Source of the DNA: Rhabdornis inornatus
Lineage: Eukaryota; Chordata; Aves; Passeriformes; Rhabdornithidae
NCBI GenBank assembly: GCA_013397075.1
Contig: VWZS01000240.1
Location: 620,001-684,000 of the forward strand
DNA length: 64,000 bases
Direction: 5' to 3'
This document shows positions 11,081 to 21,545 of this stretch, one piece after another; within the stretch, counting starts at the first letter, position 1; each line of letters begins with the position of its first letter. Made by a program: the position numbers and the translations under genes. The notes below the pieces were generated by a model, which worked only from the letters and a program-made list of their open reading frames with translations, was not told where the DNA came from and ran no database searches.

Positions 11081-11884
11081 AGGGGAAGGAAGCCATTTCT
11101 TCACTGAGAATTGCTCAGCATTTAAAATAATGTGTTTGTAGAGTTGCACTGTGGGAGAAAGTGGTTTAAAAAATTGCTACAATTTGAAGTCCTTGCTAGT
11201 GTCTGTATTACTGAGTTTCTTGTTGAAGAGTTTTTACCAATCTGCAGTATCCATAACACTCAAAGTTGATCTATTTATGATTGCCTTGAACATTTGATTT
11301 TGGCTGGAAACAGATTGGAAATCAGAGGAAGACTTGGTCAAATGATTTTGAAAAAAATTTGCAAGAGCTAACCTGCAGAACAAGGGATAAAACAGTTGCT
11401 GATGGTTCTGTTAATGACTGGCAAGTTAAAGATGGAAAATTATTCATGGCAACTCAGGGGTAGGGGAAAAAGCAGCCAGGTGCTGCTTTCTTCATGTTAG
11501 GCAGGCTGTGAGTTTTAGAACAGTGCAAGATCTGTTCTTGATCCGAAGTTCCTCACTGGACATGTATAAAATGGAAGCATTGCCATCTGGGAATATCTCA
11601 GAGGGCAACGTGGGAGATTCTAAAGTTAAAGATTTGCCAGGATCATAAAATCAGATGGAGCTCATAGCAATATAACAGCTGTTCCTGTTCTTTGATGTTC
11701 TTGTGTCTGGTGTCAGGACATACAGAAAAGCACATTGTGGTTGATAGTGCTTATATAGTGCATGGTCTATAGCCTGCTGCTTTTTTTTCTGCTCACATTT
11801 ACAGGCTGTGTATGCTACACACCCATCTAAATTTTTCTTCTCTTTCCAGTGCCTTAAGTCCTGAACTTGAGTCCATTTATTATC

Positions 11885-11920
11885 TACATATATATATATT
11901 TTTTTTTAATATATATATCT
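11885..11920. repeat. AT-rich low-complexity tract
   Basis: A TA dinucleotide run, a T tract and a second TA run. The same tract recurs at 14037-14072 through the assembly duplication. Confidence 0.8.
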
Positions 11921-12338
11921 CTCAAAGATAAGGTAAATGTTTTCTGTACCATGTAAGTGTGAGAGCTGCCCTTTATTCAGGAAGAGAAATGGTGGTTAAT
12001 TATTTTTAAACAAGCCGTTTAGAGCAATAGAAGCCATAATCTAAAATGTGGATGATAATTTAATACGTATAAAAACCTTCAAACTCTGAAGTATTTCTGG
12101 CTGGACCTCAAAACCAGAATCGTTGCCATCCACATAGATATTTAAGTATGCTGGAAAGAAGGTCAGAACATCCTTGACAGTGCTCTGTTCTTTCACTAGC
12201 AAGACATCGAGCCTCAGCTGTTTGGTTTCTTGCTGATTCTAAGCTGTTGTGATAAATGTCCTGGCTTGGCCTCTTGGCTACTCCTGCTTCACAAGGCTGG
12301 GGCTGGCTCAGTTGGTGTGTTAAGAACCTTTGGAAATA

Positions 12339-12339
12339 N
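12339..12339. other. Single-N assembly gap
   Basis: The N separates the redundant piece from a contig whose first 109 bases (12340-12448) repeat 10137-10245, including the final bases before the first gap. Confidence 0.95.
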
Positions 12340-14490
12340 TTGCGGTGGCTTCTGTCAGTTCTTGAAATGAAGTGTGGAAATAAAGGTAGTAGTGATAAGA
12401 TTTAGAATAATTTCACGGTTTTTTTTGTTCATGTAATAATAGGTATCCAACAAATCTAACTTCCTGAGGTACTGAATGGTTTATGCTAGTGGCAGTTTCG
12501 AAGATGAGAATTCAGTGGCGTTTTTGACTTTCTTTTGTTTTAGCTAATAAACAGCTTTTAATTTTTTTATGTAACTCTAAATATGTCCGGTTTATTTGAT
12601 AGTTAGGTACTGTTTGCCTAATAAATCAATTTGTCACCAAGTCATGATAATGAATGGGCTTTTTTGTGCTTTCTTTCCTACCCTTTAACCAGCTTTCACA
12701 TTTTAATAGTTTTTTTTTAAATCTAATTTCTTAGCGACATTAGCTTATCAAGTATTTAACATTGGCAAAGACTTTTTTGAAATCCAAATACATCTGATGT
12801 ATCACCTTTTTCCCCCTTCTTATTCACCTCTTCCAAATACTCTGTGGTTGGTGAGACAAGATTTTCCTTCCTAAGAAGCATGCAGATTCTTTTCAGAATG
12901 TCCATATCTATCCATAGGCTCATAAGTCTTACTAAAGGCTCTACAATTTTACCAGGGATTGAGATCAGGCTTGTCAGTCTGTAACTTGCAGGATTCCCTC
13001 AGCATCCCTTTTTGTGGATGAGGGTGACATGGGCAGTGTTCTGCCAGTCAGCTGGCACAGTGACTGTCTGTAATGTAGTTACAAGTGTTCACTGGCACAT
13101 CTGCCCTTCCATGTCTCACTTCCTTTAGAACTCCTTAGTGAAGGCTGTCCACTCCTGGTAACTTGTAACATCTCATTCACATACTTGATCTAATACCTCT
13201 TGCACATTGGCATAGATCAGGTGAGCTACAGTAGGGGAAGGAAGCCATTTCTTCACTGAGAATTGCTCAGCATTTAAAATAATGTGTTTGTAGAGTTGCA
13301 CTGTGGGAGAAAGTGGTTTAAAAAATTGCTACAATTTGAAGTCCTTGCTAGTGTCTGTATTACTGAGTTTCTTGTTGAAGAGTTTTTACCAATCTGCAGT
13401 ATCCATAACACTCAAAGTTGATCTATTTATGATTGCCTTGAACATTTGATTTTGGCTGGAAACAGATTGGAAATCAGAGGAAGACTTGGTCAAATGATTT
13501 TGAAAAAAATTTGCAAGAGCTAACCTGCAGAACAAGGGATAAAACAGTTGCTGATGGTTCTGTTAATGACTGGCAAGTTAAAGATGGAAAATTATTCATG
13601 GCAACTCAGGGGTAGGGGAAAAAGCAGCCAGGTGCTGCTTTCTTCATGTTAGGCAGGCTGTGAGTTTTAGAACAGTGCAAGATCTGTTCTTGATCCGAAG
13701 TTCCTCACTGGACATGTATAAAATGGAAGCATTGCCATCTGGGAATATCTCAGAGGGCAACGTGGGAGATTCTAAAGTTAAAGATTTGCCAGGATCATAA
13801 AATCAGATGGAGCTCATAGCAATATAACAGCTGTTCCTGTTCTTTGATGTTCTTGTGTCTGGTGTCAGGACATACAGAAAAGCACATTGTGGTTGATAGT
13901 GCTTATATAGTGCATGGTCTATAGCCTGCTGCTTTTTTTTCTGCTCACATTTACAGGCTGTGTATGCTACACACCCATCTAAATTTTTCTTCTCTTTCCA
14001 GTGCCTTAAGTCCTGAACTTGAGTCCATTTATTATCTACATATATATATATTTTTTTTTAATATATATATCTCTCAAAGATAAGGTAAATGTTTTCTGTA
14101 CCATGTAAGTGTGAGAGCTGCCCTTTATTCAGGAAGAGAAATGGTGGTTAATTATTTTTAAACAAGCCGTTTAGAGCAATAGAAGCCATAATCTAAAATG
14201 TGGATGATAATTTAATACGTATAAAAACCTTCAAACTCTGAAGTATTTCTGGCTGGACCTCAAAACCAGAATCGTTGCCATCCACATAGATATTTAAGTA
14301 TGCTGGAAAGAAGGTCAGAACATCCTTGACAGTGCTCTGTTCTTTCACTAGCAAGACATCGAGCCTCAGCTGTTTGGTTTCTTGCTGATTCTAAGCTGTT
14401 GTGATAAATGTCCTGGCTTGGCCTCTTGGCTACTCCTGCTTCACAAGGCTGGGGCTGGCTCAGTTGGTGTGTTAAGAACCTTTGGAAATA
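12340..14490. repeat. Second copy of the 10137-12338 interval (probably the true sequence)
   Basis: 12340-12448 equals 10137-10245 and 12399-14490 equals 10247-12338. This copy is continuous across the first gap and runs on into unique sequence at 14491, so it is the better representation of the locus. Confidence 0.9.
12752..13232 (-). mobile_element. Same LINE reverse-transcriptase remnant in the second copy
   Basis: The element described at 10600-11080 appears again 2152 bases downstream because of the assembly duplication. It should be counted once. Confidence 0.7.
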
Positions 14491-16892
14491 CTTTATATAC
14501 TTTGGAATACTTAATCTGTTACAATACAGTTTCAGGATCTCTGTTTTGAGAGTCTAGGATTGGGATTTTTTTAGCTGCTCTGTTTCATATTTTCTGGTTT
14601 TTTTAAATGCCAACTGTTAATAATTTGCTTTCCTCCTCCTAATGAAAAAGTACTGGATTGTTAACTGTAGACTGTCTTCTCATGCTTGGATGGGATAACT
14701 CCCAGGTTTAGACACAGATTTAACAAGCTCAACCAAAAGTTGAAGTTAAGTTGCTTAAAGGCATGTGGATTTGTCTAGAAATGCAAGTACTGTCAAATTC
14801 CTAGAACTTAACGTCTTGGTGTGTGGACCTGTGACATCAGTGAGTGGTCCTATGGCTGCCATCAATGTTAGGAAAATTGCATTTCTCAGTGTTTCCTCTT
14901 TTCCTTGATTAAATAGAATAGTTGGTGAACAGTGATGAGAAGCCTATCCAACCAAATTTGAGGCAAATTATTATATTACCTCCTGTCATATTGTGAAGTG
15001 CAATAGAATTGAGCTCAGTTTAGCTTTTGGCATTTTGTGTTCATACAAAAGTTAAATGTTACATGAAAGCCAACAAGCCTGAACAGAACAGATGGAGAAA
15101 TTAATGAAGCTGTTGCTCTGCTCTGAATTTAATCTAAAATCTTGTTTAAAATAGCAGATTGTTCCTAATAGTGTAAGCTTTTGTCTGAAAGAAGAACTGC
15201 AATGCTAAAAGATAAGCAATTCAATCAATGTCCATAAATTGATTTTAGAAAAAATTAAGCAAAATAATCCCTGCATACTTTCAGAAGGGAGGCTGTCCCC
15301 AGTTCCTACAGATTGTCCATTTTGTGTGTCTTTCCATCTTTTTCTATGACTGCCTGGAGGTATTCAGCTGTGTGGTACACTTGCCATGAAGCGGGGGAAG
15401 ACTTTGCTTGCTGGGTAGTGTGCATGGAACAAGCAGTAAGCTGTTCTTTGGCTTTCTTGGGGAGAAATATGTATGTTATGTCATGATCTGCAGTCAGCTT
15501 AATGCATTGGAACTGTGCACATTTAGGGAATGTTTGTCTAGAGAATGGCCATAGATCAATATATCAATATACCTTACTAGAAAAAGAACCTTTATCTCTC
15601 AAAGTCCAGGCGTGGCAGCCCTGTCATAGTCTCTCTTCCTGAATACTGGGAACTGACAACCACTCAAGGAATTTACCACTCTCATAATAGATGTATGAAT
15701 TACATGATCAGGATAACTTGGAACCATAATGGTTGTTGAAGTGGGTCAAAATAAAATGGGGACAGCCTCTGAACTCCCTGATCATGCACTTCCTCCTGGC
15801 TTAGAACTCACCTCTTTGTGGTTACCAACATTTCAACCTCAGGAGACGTGCCAGTGACTCATGTACCAGAGTTCACAGTCTACAGATAGCATATGGAACT
15901 GCATTGCTTTTATAGCATTATTAGTAAAAGTTTAGCAAGGAAGCATAGCCATGTGTGAAAAACTGAAGCTAGGCAGAGACCCAGAAAAGCTTAGGTGGCA
16001 CTAGATTGGTATGAAGTAGCCCTTGCATTTAATAAGTACCAAAGAGGAGGATATTATGTTTTTAGCATTCAACTGTGAGCTCCTTTCCAGCTGCGTACCA
16101 TGAGCTGGTGTGGATTCTGCTGTTTTCTGTAGCAGCACAGACATGTTTGAATCTTGGCTCTGAATTGTGAACATTTTAAGACCCTATCCTGTATGACTTG
16201 TAGCAAGTGCTTCCATGGGAGATAGACTATTTTTTCCTTTTTTATTGTGTTCCTTCCTGCTAGGTATGTCAACATAACAGGATAGCTCGAATTACTAATT
16301 GAAACATGAACAGTTTAAGCTGAGCTATCCTAATTTACAGACATGTCACACCTGGCTAATGAAGTAGTTTTATGAGTTTAGTTTTTAAAGATTGCTGGTC
16401 TTTATTCATCCTTGAGTGTACTTTTTGTTAGCTCTGTTTGTAAAAGGACTTGAATTTTTTCTAGAAAACTCACAGGAAATTTGTAGGTGGGAAAAGTACT
16501 ACTTGCTGTGTTTTTCTGGCATGCCATGAAACGGCAGAAAGAGCAGTGAATGACACTCAGATCTCTTCTTGCTACCACAGTTGCTGTCTGCATGGAAGCC
16601 CAGCTGCTGACAGACTAGTTATGAGCAGATATGAGACACAAAATGCAAGGGAAGGTACTAACAGGTGGCCAAGCTGGCTCTCAAGGGCCAGGCTGGGGCT
16701 ATTGATGTGGCTCATAGTTTCAGGCAATGCTGCCAGTCTAGTTAGGATCAAAATGTGACTCTCCCACACAAGTTGCTGTGATGTTTCCTTCCATTCTAGG
16801 TTTACACACTGCACTGAGGGGGAACATAGCCCAGCTGTGTTGTGAGCAGTGCTTGAGCATGAGGGGATAAAACTTCTCATTTCAGACTTGCT
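14491..16892. other. Intergenic, no feature recognised
   Basis: Moderately AT-rich sequence. The short open frames on both strands show no family resemblance. No tRNA, snRNA or known repeat family was recognised. Confidence 0.6.
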
Positions 16893-17700
16893 CCCATTCA
16901 CCTGCTAGAGGAGGCGGTAAATGGAGATGATACCCTTTAAACGATGGCATTGAAGCAGACGGTGGAACTGTTCTCCATTTTTGACCCTGTAAAAGAAGAA
17001 AATGAGAAAGCTAACTTACTGCAGAACTCTGAAGAAGGTATATTTTGTCATTTAAAAACTGAGAGTTTTATCACAGTCTGCTTGAAGTTAAAACCATTTG
17101 CGGAACATCCAGCATTTTCTCACTGAAGTGCAGATGGATCTGGAAAAAGAGATTGCCATCAGCTAAGTCCCTAGCAGCCGTACCTGCGTAACAGACTTTG
17201 CTCAGGTGGGTCCATATTTTGGTGTTTCCTCTGTGAATGAGATATCAGCCACAAAAGATATCTTAACATCTATTGAAAATCTAACTTTTCTCACAAAAAT
17301 ATAAGATAAAACTTGGTCTATGGTATGGCAGAAAAAGCAGCTGAAGTTGAAAGCATGTGGCAGTGTGCAGGACTCACTGCAGTAGCAAATAATTTTAAGT
17401 GAAGTGCCCAGGTGATGGAACAAGTTAGCCATGTGAAATGCAATACCTTGGAGGTCCCTGCCAATCTAACCAGAGCAGAAAAATCCTTACCATGTTCCAA
17501 TCAGGAAGCTAATTTAATGTGAAATGCTAGCAAGACACCCTGGAGCTTTCATTTGATTATGAACATCAGTTTGGCATCCTAGAGCAAGCAGTTGTTAGTG
17601 GCTGTTTCCAAGGAAGGCAAAAAGGTCCCAGAAGCACAGCTGTGCCGTGAATGGGTGGTGGAGCAGCCCTTGCAGAATAGGTTATACAGTATGTTCGTGG
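16893..17700 (+). pseudogene. Possible decayed coding remnant, unidentified
   Basis: Several neighbouring plus-strand segments read like protein with only a few stops. The first, from about 16908, includes MALKQTVELFSIFDPVKEEN (ATG at 16944) and runs to EKANLLQNSEE. The second, from about 17126, starts EVQMDLEKEIAIS and contains ISATKDILTSIENLTFL. The third, from about 17326, starts MAEKAAEVESMWQCAGLTAV, contains NLTRAEKSLPCSNQEANLM and ends near VPEAQLCREWVVEQPLQNRL. They lie in different frames and are broken by several stops, as expected of an old processed pseudogene or dead retroelement. I could not match them to a gene family. An AATAAA lies at about 17802 but there is no poly(A) tract. 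Chance is possible. Confidence 0.25.
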
Positions 17701-18157
17701 TAAAAAGATCTTTACTTAATTCTGTTTTCTGATTTTTGGCCCATCAAAAGTAGATCAAGCCAAGTATACCGTGATTGCTATTTTTATATTTTGGCTGACT
17801 ACAATAAAGTAGATGGTAATGCTGAAATTTTAGTGCATAAATGTTCTCCTGTAACTTCCTTTCCTTTGTGAGTACCTGAAATTGATTTGCTTTGTACTTA
17901 TGAGATATGTTAGTCACATGTTGACAGGATACTTTTGATCACAGGTGCACAAACTGGTGGCTGCAGCTTCCAGATCAAAGTGATTAAGTGACTTGCTAAC
18001 CTCATATCCTCTTTCTGGCTAAGGGATATGAAAGAGTTTTCCTTGAGAAAAAGAGAATACAACCCTGATAGATAACTGTAGAAAATGTATGGATTTGGTA
18101 ATTACATGTGAACTGCTGCAGGACAGAGTGTCCTTTCACTGTATGTGCTGCTTCTTA

Positions 18158-18252
18158 CAGAATCACAGGAAGATGAAGATTGGAAAGGACCTCCTTGTCC
18201 AGCCTGTTCAAACAGGCCCACCTACAGCTGGTTACCCAGGATCTTGTGTAGA
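18158..18252 (-). mobile_element. CR1 LINE 3' end fragment
   Basis: It starts with CAGAATCACAG, the reverse complement of the CR1 3' terminus, followed by the diagnostic GGAAAGGACCTCCTTGTCCA stretch. Only about 95 bases remain. Confidence 0.8.
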
Positions 18253-19364
18253 AGGCTTTTTTTCTCTTGAGAAGGAGTTGAAAATTTACAAATTTAAATA
18301 CAAATCCTTGCACTTCTGTTATCCAGCATAATTGTAGCCCAAATGGAAATAGTCCCATAAACTGCGGGAGATAGACCAAAGGCTCTGTGCTTCCTATGGT
18401 TTTTTTGGCATAGTGCAAAACTACATGAATAAACACACAGGGAGTATTTTTTGAGAGAGGATTTTAACTGAAAAGATAACACGTGGGAAGGATGCTTTCA
18501 AAGGCTTAATCCATCTTAATAAGTAGACTGAAAGTAGATTAAACAAAAATTAAGTTGTTCCCTATGTGTGAGTATCTGAAATACATGACATGACAGGTCT
18601 GCAGAGTAGGCCAGTTGCATCTGTATGAAAAATTATACTTTGTCCTAGTTAAGTAATGTATATAAATAAGTCTGGACTTATTTTTTGAGTTGCTATATTT
18701 GGTAATGTATGATATAATGCCATTCAAAGCAGAGCTTGAAATAACTTGGAATTAAGTTGAACAGAATAAATAGGACATCAGTTTCTGTCACATTTCTGCA
18801 ACTTCTTAATCTTAGATGCAACCATTTCATTTGCTGATAGGACTATATATAAAAAAGATGTAATATTTGAAATATTGTGTTGCCCATTGCAATTGACAGT
18901 TTCCATGTCCTTGCAAGAAGCAAAGAATACTTTTACAGCTTCTGCCTCCAGTCTCACAAAGGAATGGAATAATTTGATTTTGCAGCTTTGATCCCAATGG
19001 AATAAGTGGTTGCTTTGCTCTGTGTGTGGATCAAACGTGTGTGCTAATCTGCAGGATCAGAGCTTTGGTTAAAAGAAAATGTTCTCTTCTGAGATGAATG
19101 TCAGTACTTAATGCTAACAGATAAGCCCTTTCCACCACTGACTGGCTGCTATTCCATGTTTTTGTAGGATTGCAGTAGCAGGCCAACTGCAGAGAAAATA
19201 GTGATATGGATTTGCAGCTTCCCAGTGAGTGGGAGTATTTCCATCAGTGCATTATCTTTAATGCACTGCAGACGGCAGTAGATACAAGTAGCTTCTGGTC
19301 TGATTCTGGTTCCAGTTAGTTACTGGTGTAATCGAGTGTCTTTGGTTGTTCCTCTTCTACATCC

Positions 19365-20023
19365 TGTTGTGGTTTAACTCCAGTTAGCAACTATGTACCA
19401 CTCAGCAGCTTGCTCACTGCCCACCCTGCCTCTGGTGGGATAGGGAGGAGAATTGGAGAAAGGTAGAACTTATGGTTTGAGATAAGAACAGTTTAATAAT
19501 TGAAAAAAAAATTAAATGGAAGTTGCCCTGCTTCTGCAGTCCTACAAAAACACAATGCAAGTGGTAGGGCTTATCTGTCTTTATTTAACAATAAGTACTG
19601 GTACTTGCCTCACAAGACATCTCCCTTTAACCAGTAACAGCAATAATAATAGTCACAAAAAGGAGAAGGGGAGAAAGGAATAAAACTCAAGAACAACAAG
19701 AGATACTCAGTGCAGTTGCTCACCTCCTGCTGACAGATGTCCAGTCCATCCCTGAACAGCAATTGGCAGCTCAAGTTTATATACTGGGCATGACATTCTA
19801 TGGTATGGAATATCCCTTTGGCCAGTTCAGTCAGCTGTCCTGGCCGTGCTCCCTTCTGGCTTCTTCTGCACTAGGAAATGTCCATGACTTTGGCTAAGCA
19901 CTGCTTAGCAACATCTAAAACATCAGTGTGCTATCAAACATCATTCTCATACTGAATGCAAAACACAACACTGTACCAGCTACTAAGAAGAAACATAACT
20001 TTATCCCAGCTGAAACCAGGATG
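19365..20023 (+). mobile_element. Solo LTR of an avian endogenous retrovirus
   Basis: It starts with TGTTGTGGTTTAACTCCAG and ends near CCCAGCTGAAACCAGGATG, which are the two ends of an LTR family widespread in bird genomes. The 5-bp sequence CATCC lies directly before it (19360-19364) and directly after it (20024-20028), consistent with a target-site duplication. The expected terminal CA reads TG here, which needs two transitions. A TATA-like TTTATATA is at 19776-19783. No internal retroviral genes lie next to it, so it is a solo LTR left by recombination. Five-base duplications are typical of class III (ERVL-like) elements, but the class is inference. Confidence 0.82.
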
Positions 20024-20255
20024 CATCCATGAAAGTGTGGGCCCAATCAGTGTAGAATTTCAGTTAAATTCACCTTCACTTAGAAAAACACAGCAGTTTT
20101 TTCTTTATTTATTTTTTCACTTTGAACTTTTATGATAAAAATGACAACACTCTAAAGTAAACAACCTGTCATAAACATTTTTTATGTTAAATTAAGGAAT
20201 TATATAAAAAGAGCTATAAAAACTGATGTAAAACTGACACTCGCCTAGGTGTAAC

Positions 20256-20546
20256 ATCCAGGCTCTTTGTGGTGCTGAGCAATAGGACAGGAGGCAACAG
20301 GCAGAAAGTGATACACAGGAGGTTCCACCTGAACATGAGGAGGAACTTCTCTACTGTGTGGGTGACTGAGCACTGTAACAGATTGCCGAGAGAGGGTGTG
20401 GAGTGTCCCTGACTGGAGATATTCATGAACCCTGTGGGCACAAATCCTGTGCCATGTGCTCTAGGATGACCCTGCTTGTCCAGGGAGATTGGACCAGATG
20501 ACCCACTGGGTTCCCTTCCAATCTTATCCATTTTATGGTTCTGTGA
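20256..20546 (+). mobile_element. CR1 LINE 3' end fragment
   Basis: It matches the CR1 3' region in order: GGACAGGAGGCAACAGGCAG, GAGGTTCCACCTGAACATGA, a GAGCACTGTAACAGATTGCC block, GACCAGATGACCCACTGGG and an end near TTTATGGTTCTGTGA. The 151-codon open frame on the opposite strand (20214-20669) is an antisense shadow of this element. Confidence 0.9.
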
Positions 20547-20739
20547 AAACAGGCTAACCTGAGGCAGGAGGTTCAAAGTGTCAGGAAAGAGAAGCAAATG
20601 ATTATGGAAGATTGGAGCAGGCACAGGTGTTTTTGTAGCTGAGGCATGGTATTTGTGACCTGTAGACATTATAGGAGAAGTTCTTACAATGATAAAACTG
20701 ATAAATTATAAACCTGGTGGCTTTGATGCATGGAGTCAC

Positions 20740-21545
20740 TGTGGGGTGCATGTCCTATCCACTATTGTCCCCTTGTCCATGTAGCAAGTAATTTCATTAG
20801 AGAAAGCAGATTATCAATGCTGATCTGCCCTTTGTAAATCCACATTTTTCCTCACTTCCTACTTGTCCTTCAGTAGGAAGTAGATCCATTTGGAAATGGA
20901 TCCTCAAGAGTTGTGCTGTGTTGTCTTTCTAGGGACTGAGCTGAAGCTGGCCAGCATTTAGCTCCTCAGATCATCTGCAGCCTTCTTAAAGATGACTGCA
21001 ATATTTAGCCCCTTTCCATGGACTTCCCTGGATCATCACATATACTTATGATGATGTGGCTTCACAATCATATCACCCAGGTTTTAACCATCCTTCCATG
21101 TGTCCCATCTATCTCTGTAGCCATGCATATACCCAATGTCTCTAAATAGTCCTTTAATCTCTTGTGTTTCCTCATTCCTCAAACTGCAGGTGTGTATGGA
21201 GGTCTGGAAATGTTTTGAAGACTGAGGCAAAAAAGTATTTCAGTATTTCCCTGTTAAACGCCAGTTTCACATTTCCTTTTAACATCAGTTTGCTACTAGG
21301 CTGCTTACAGGATTCTTTTACCTTTTATGCTCCTGGGCAGCTTGAGCTTTAACTGGCCTCTGTCTTTACTGACGCCATCCCTGACTGCCTAAGCAATACT
21401 TTATAGTCCTCCTTTGCTGCCTGTCCTTTTTTCTGCTTTTTATTTATTTTTTTTTTATTTTAATTCATTAGTTGCTCCTTGCTTTGTGAATTGGGCCTTC
21501 TGCCAAAGTTTTTGGTAGTATACAAAATTAGCCTTTAATTAGAAT
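20740..21545 (-). mobile_element. Old LINE (CR1-like) remnant, antisense, including reverse-transcriptase traces
   Basis: The reverse strand contains diverged pieces of CR1 reverse transcriptase, such as NIAVIFKKAADDLRS followed by ASFSSVPRKT, and a MDKGTIVD block. Upstream along the element, about 21200-21545 resembles the antisense CR1 open-reading-frame region often seen in birds. The copy is heavily mutated and its limits are approximate. Confidence 0.6.

Larger units (their letters stand above)
10247..12338. repeat. Redundant contig, copy of 12399-14490 (probable false duplication)
   Basis: These 2092 bases recur at 12399-14490 at a constant offset of 2152, with no mismatch or indel in the stretches I compared line by line. 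Both ends are single-N gaps (10246 and 12339). A recent genomic duplication would not be expected to end exactly at gap characters, so the piece is best seen as a contig that should have been merged. Confidence 0.92.

Noticed and set aside
10247..14490. A true recent tandem duplication
   Set aside because: The copies look identical and their boundaries coincide with single-N gaps, as expected for unmerged contigs.
19365..20023. A complete endogenous retrovirus
   Set aside because: Only one LTR is present, with direct flanking repeats on both sides and no gag, pol or env remnants next to it.
20214..20669. 151-codon minus-strand open frame, the longest in the window
   Set aside because: It runs antisense to a clear CR1 3' end (20256-20546) and extends into non-conserved flank. 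No protein family resemblance.
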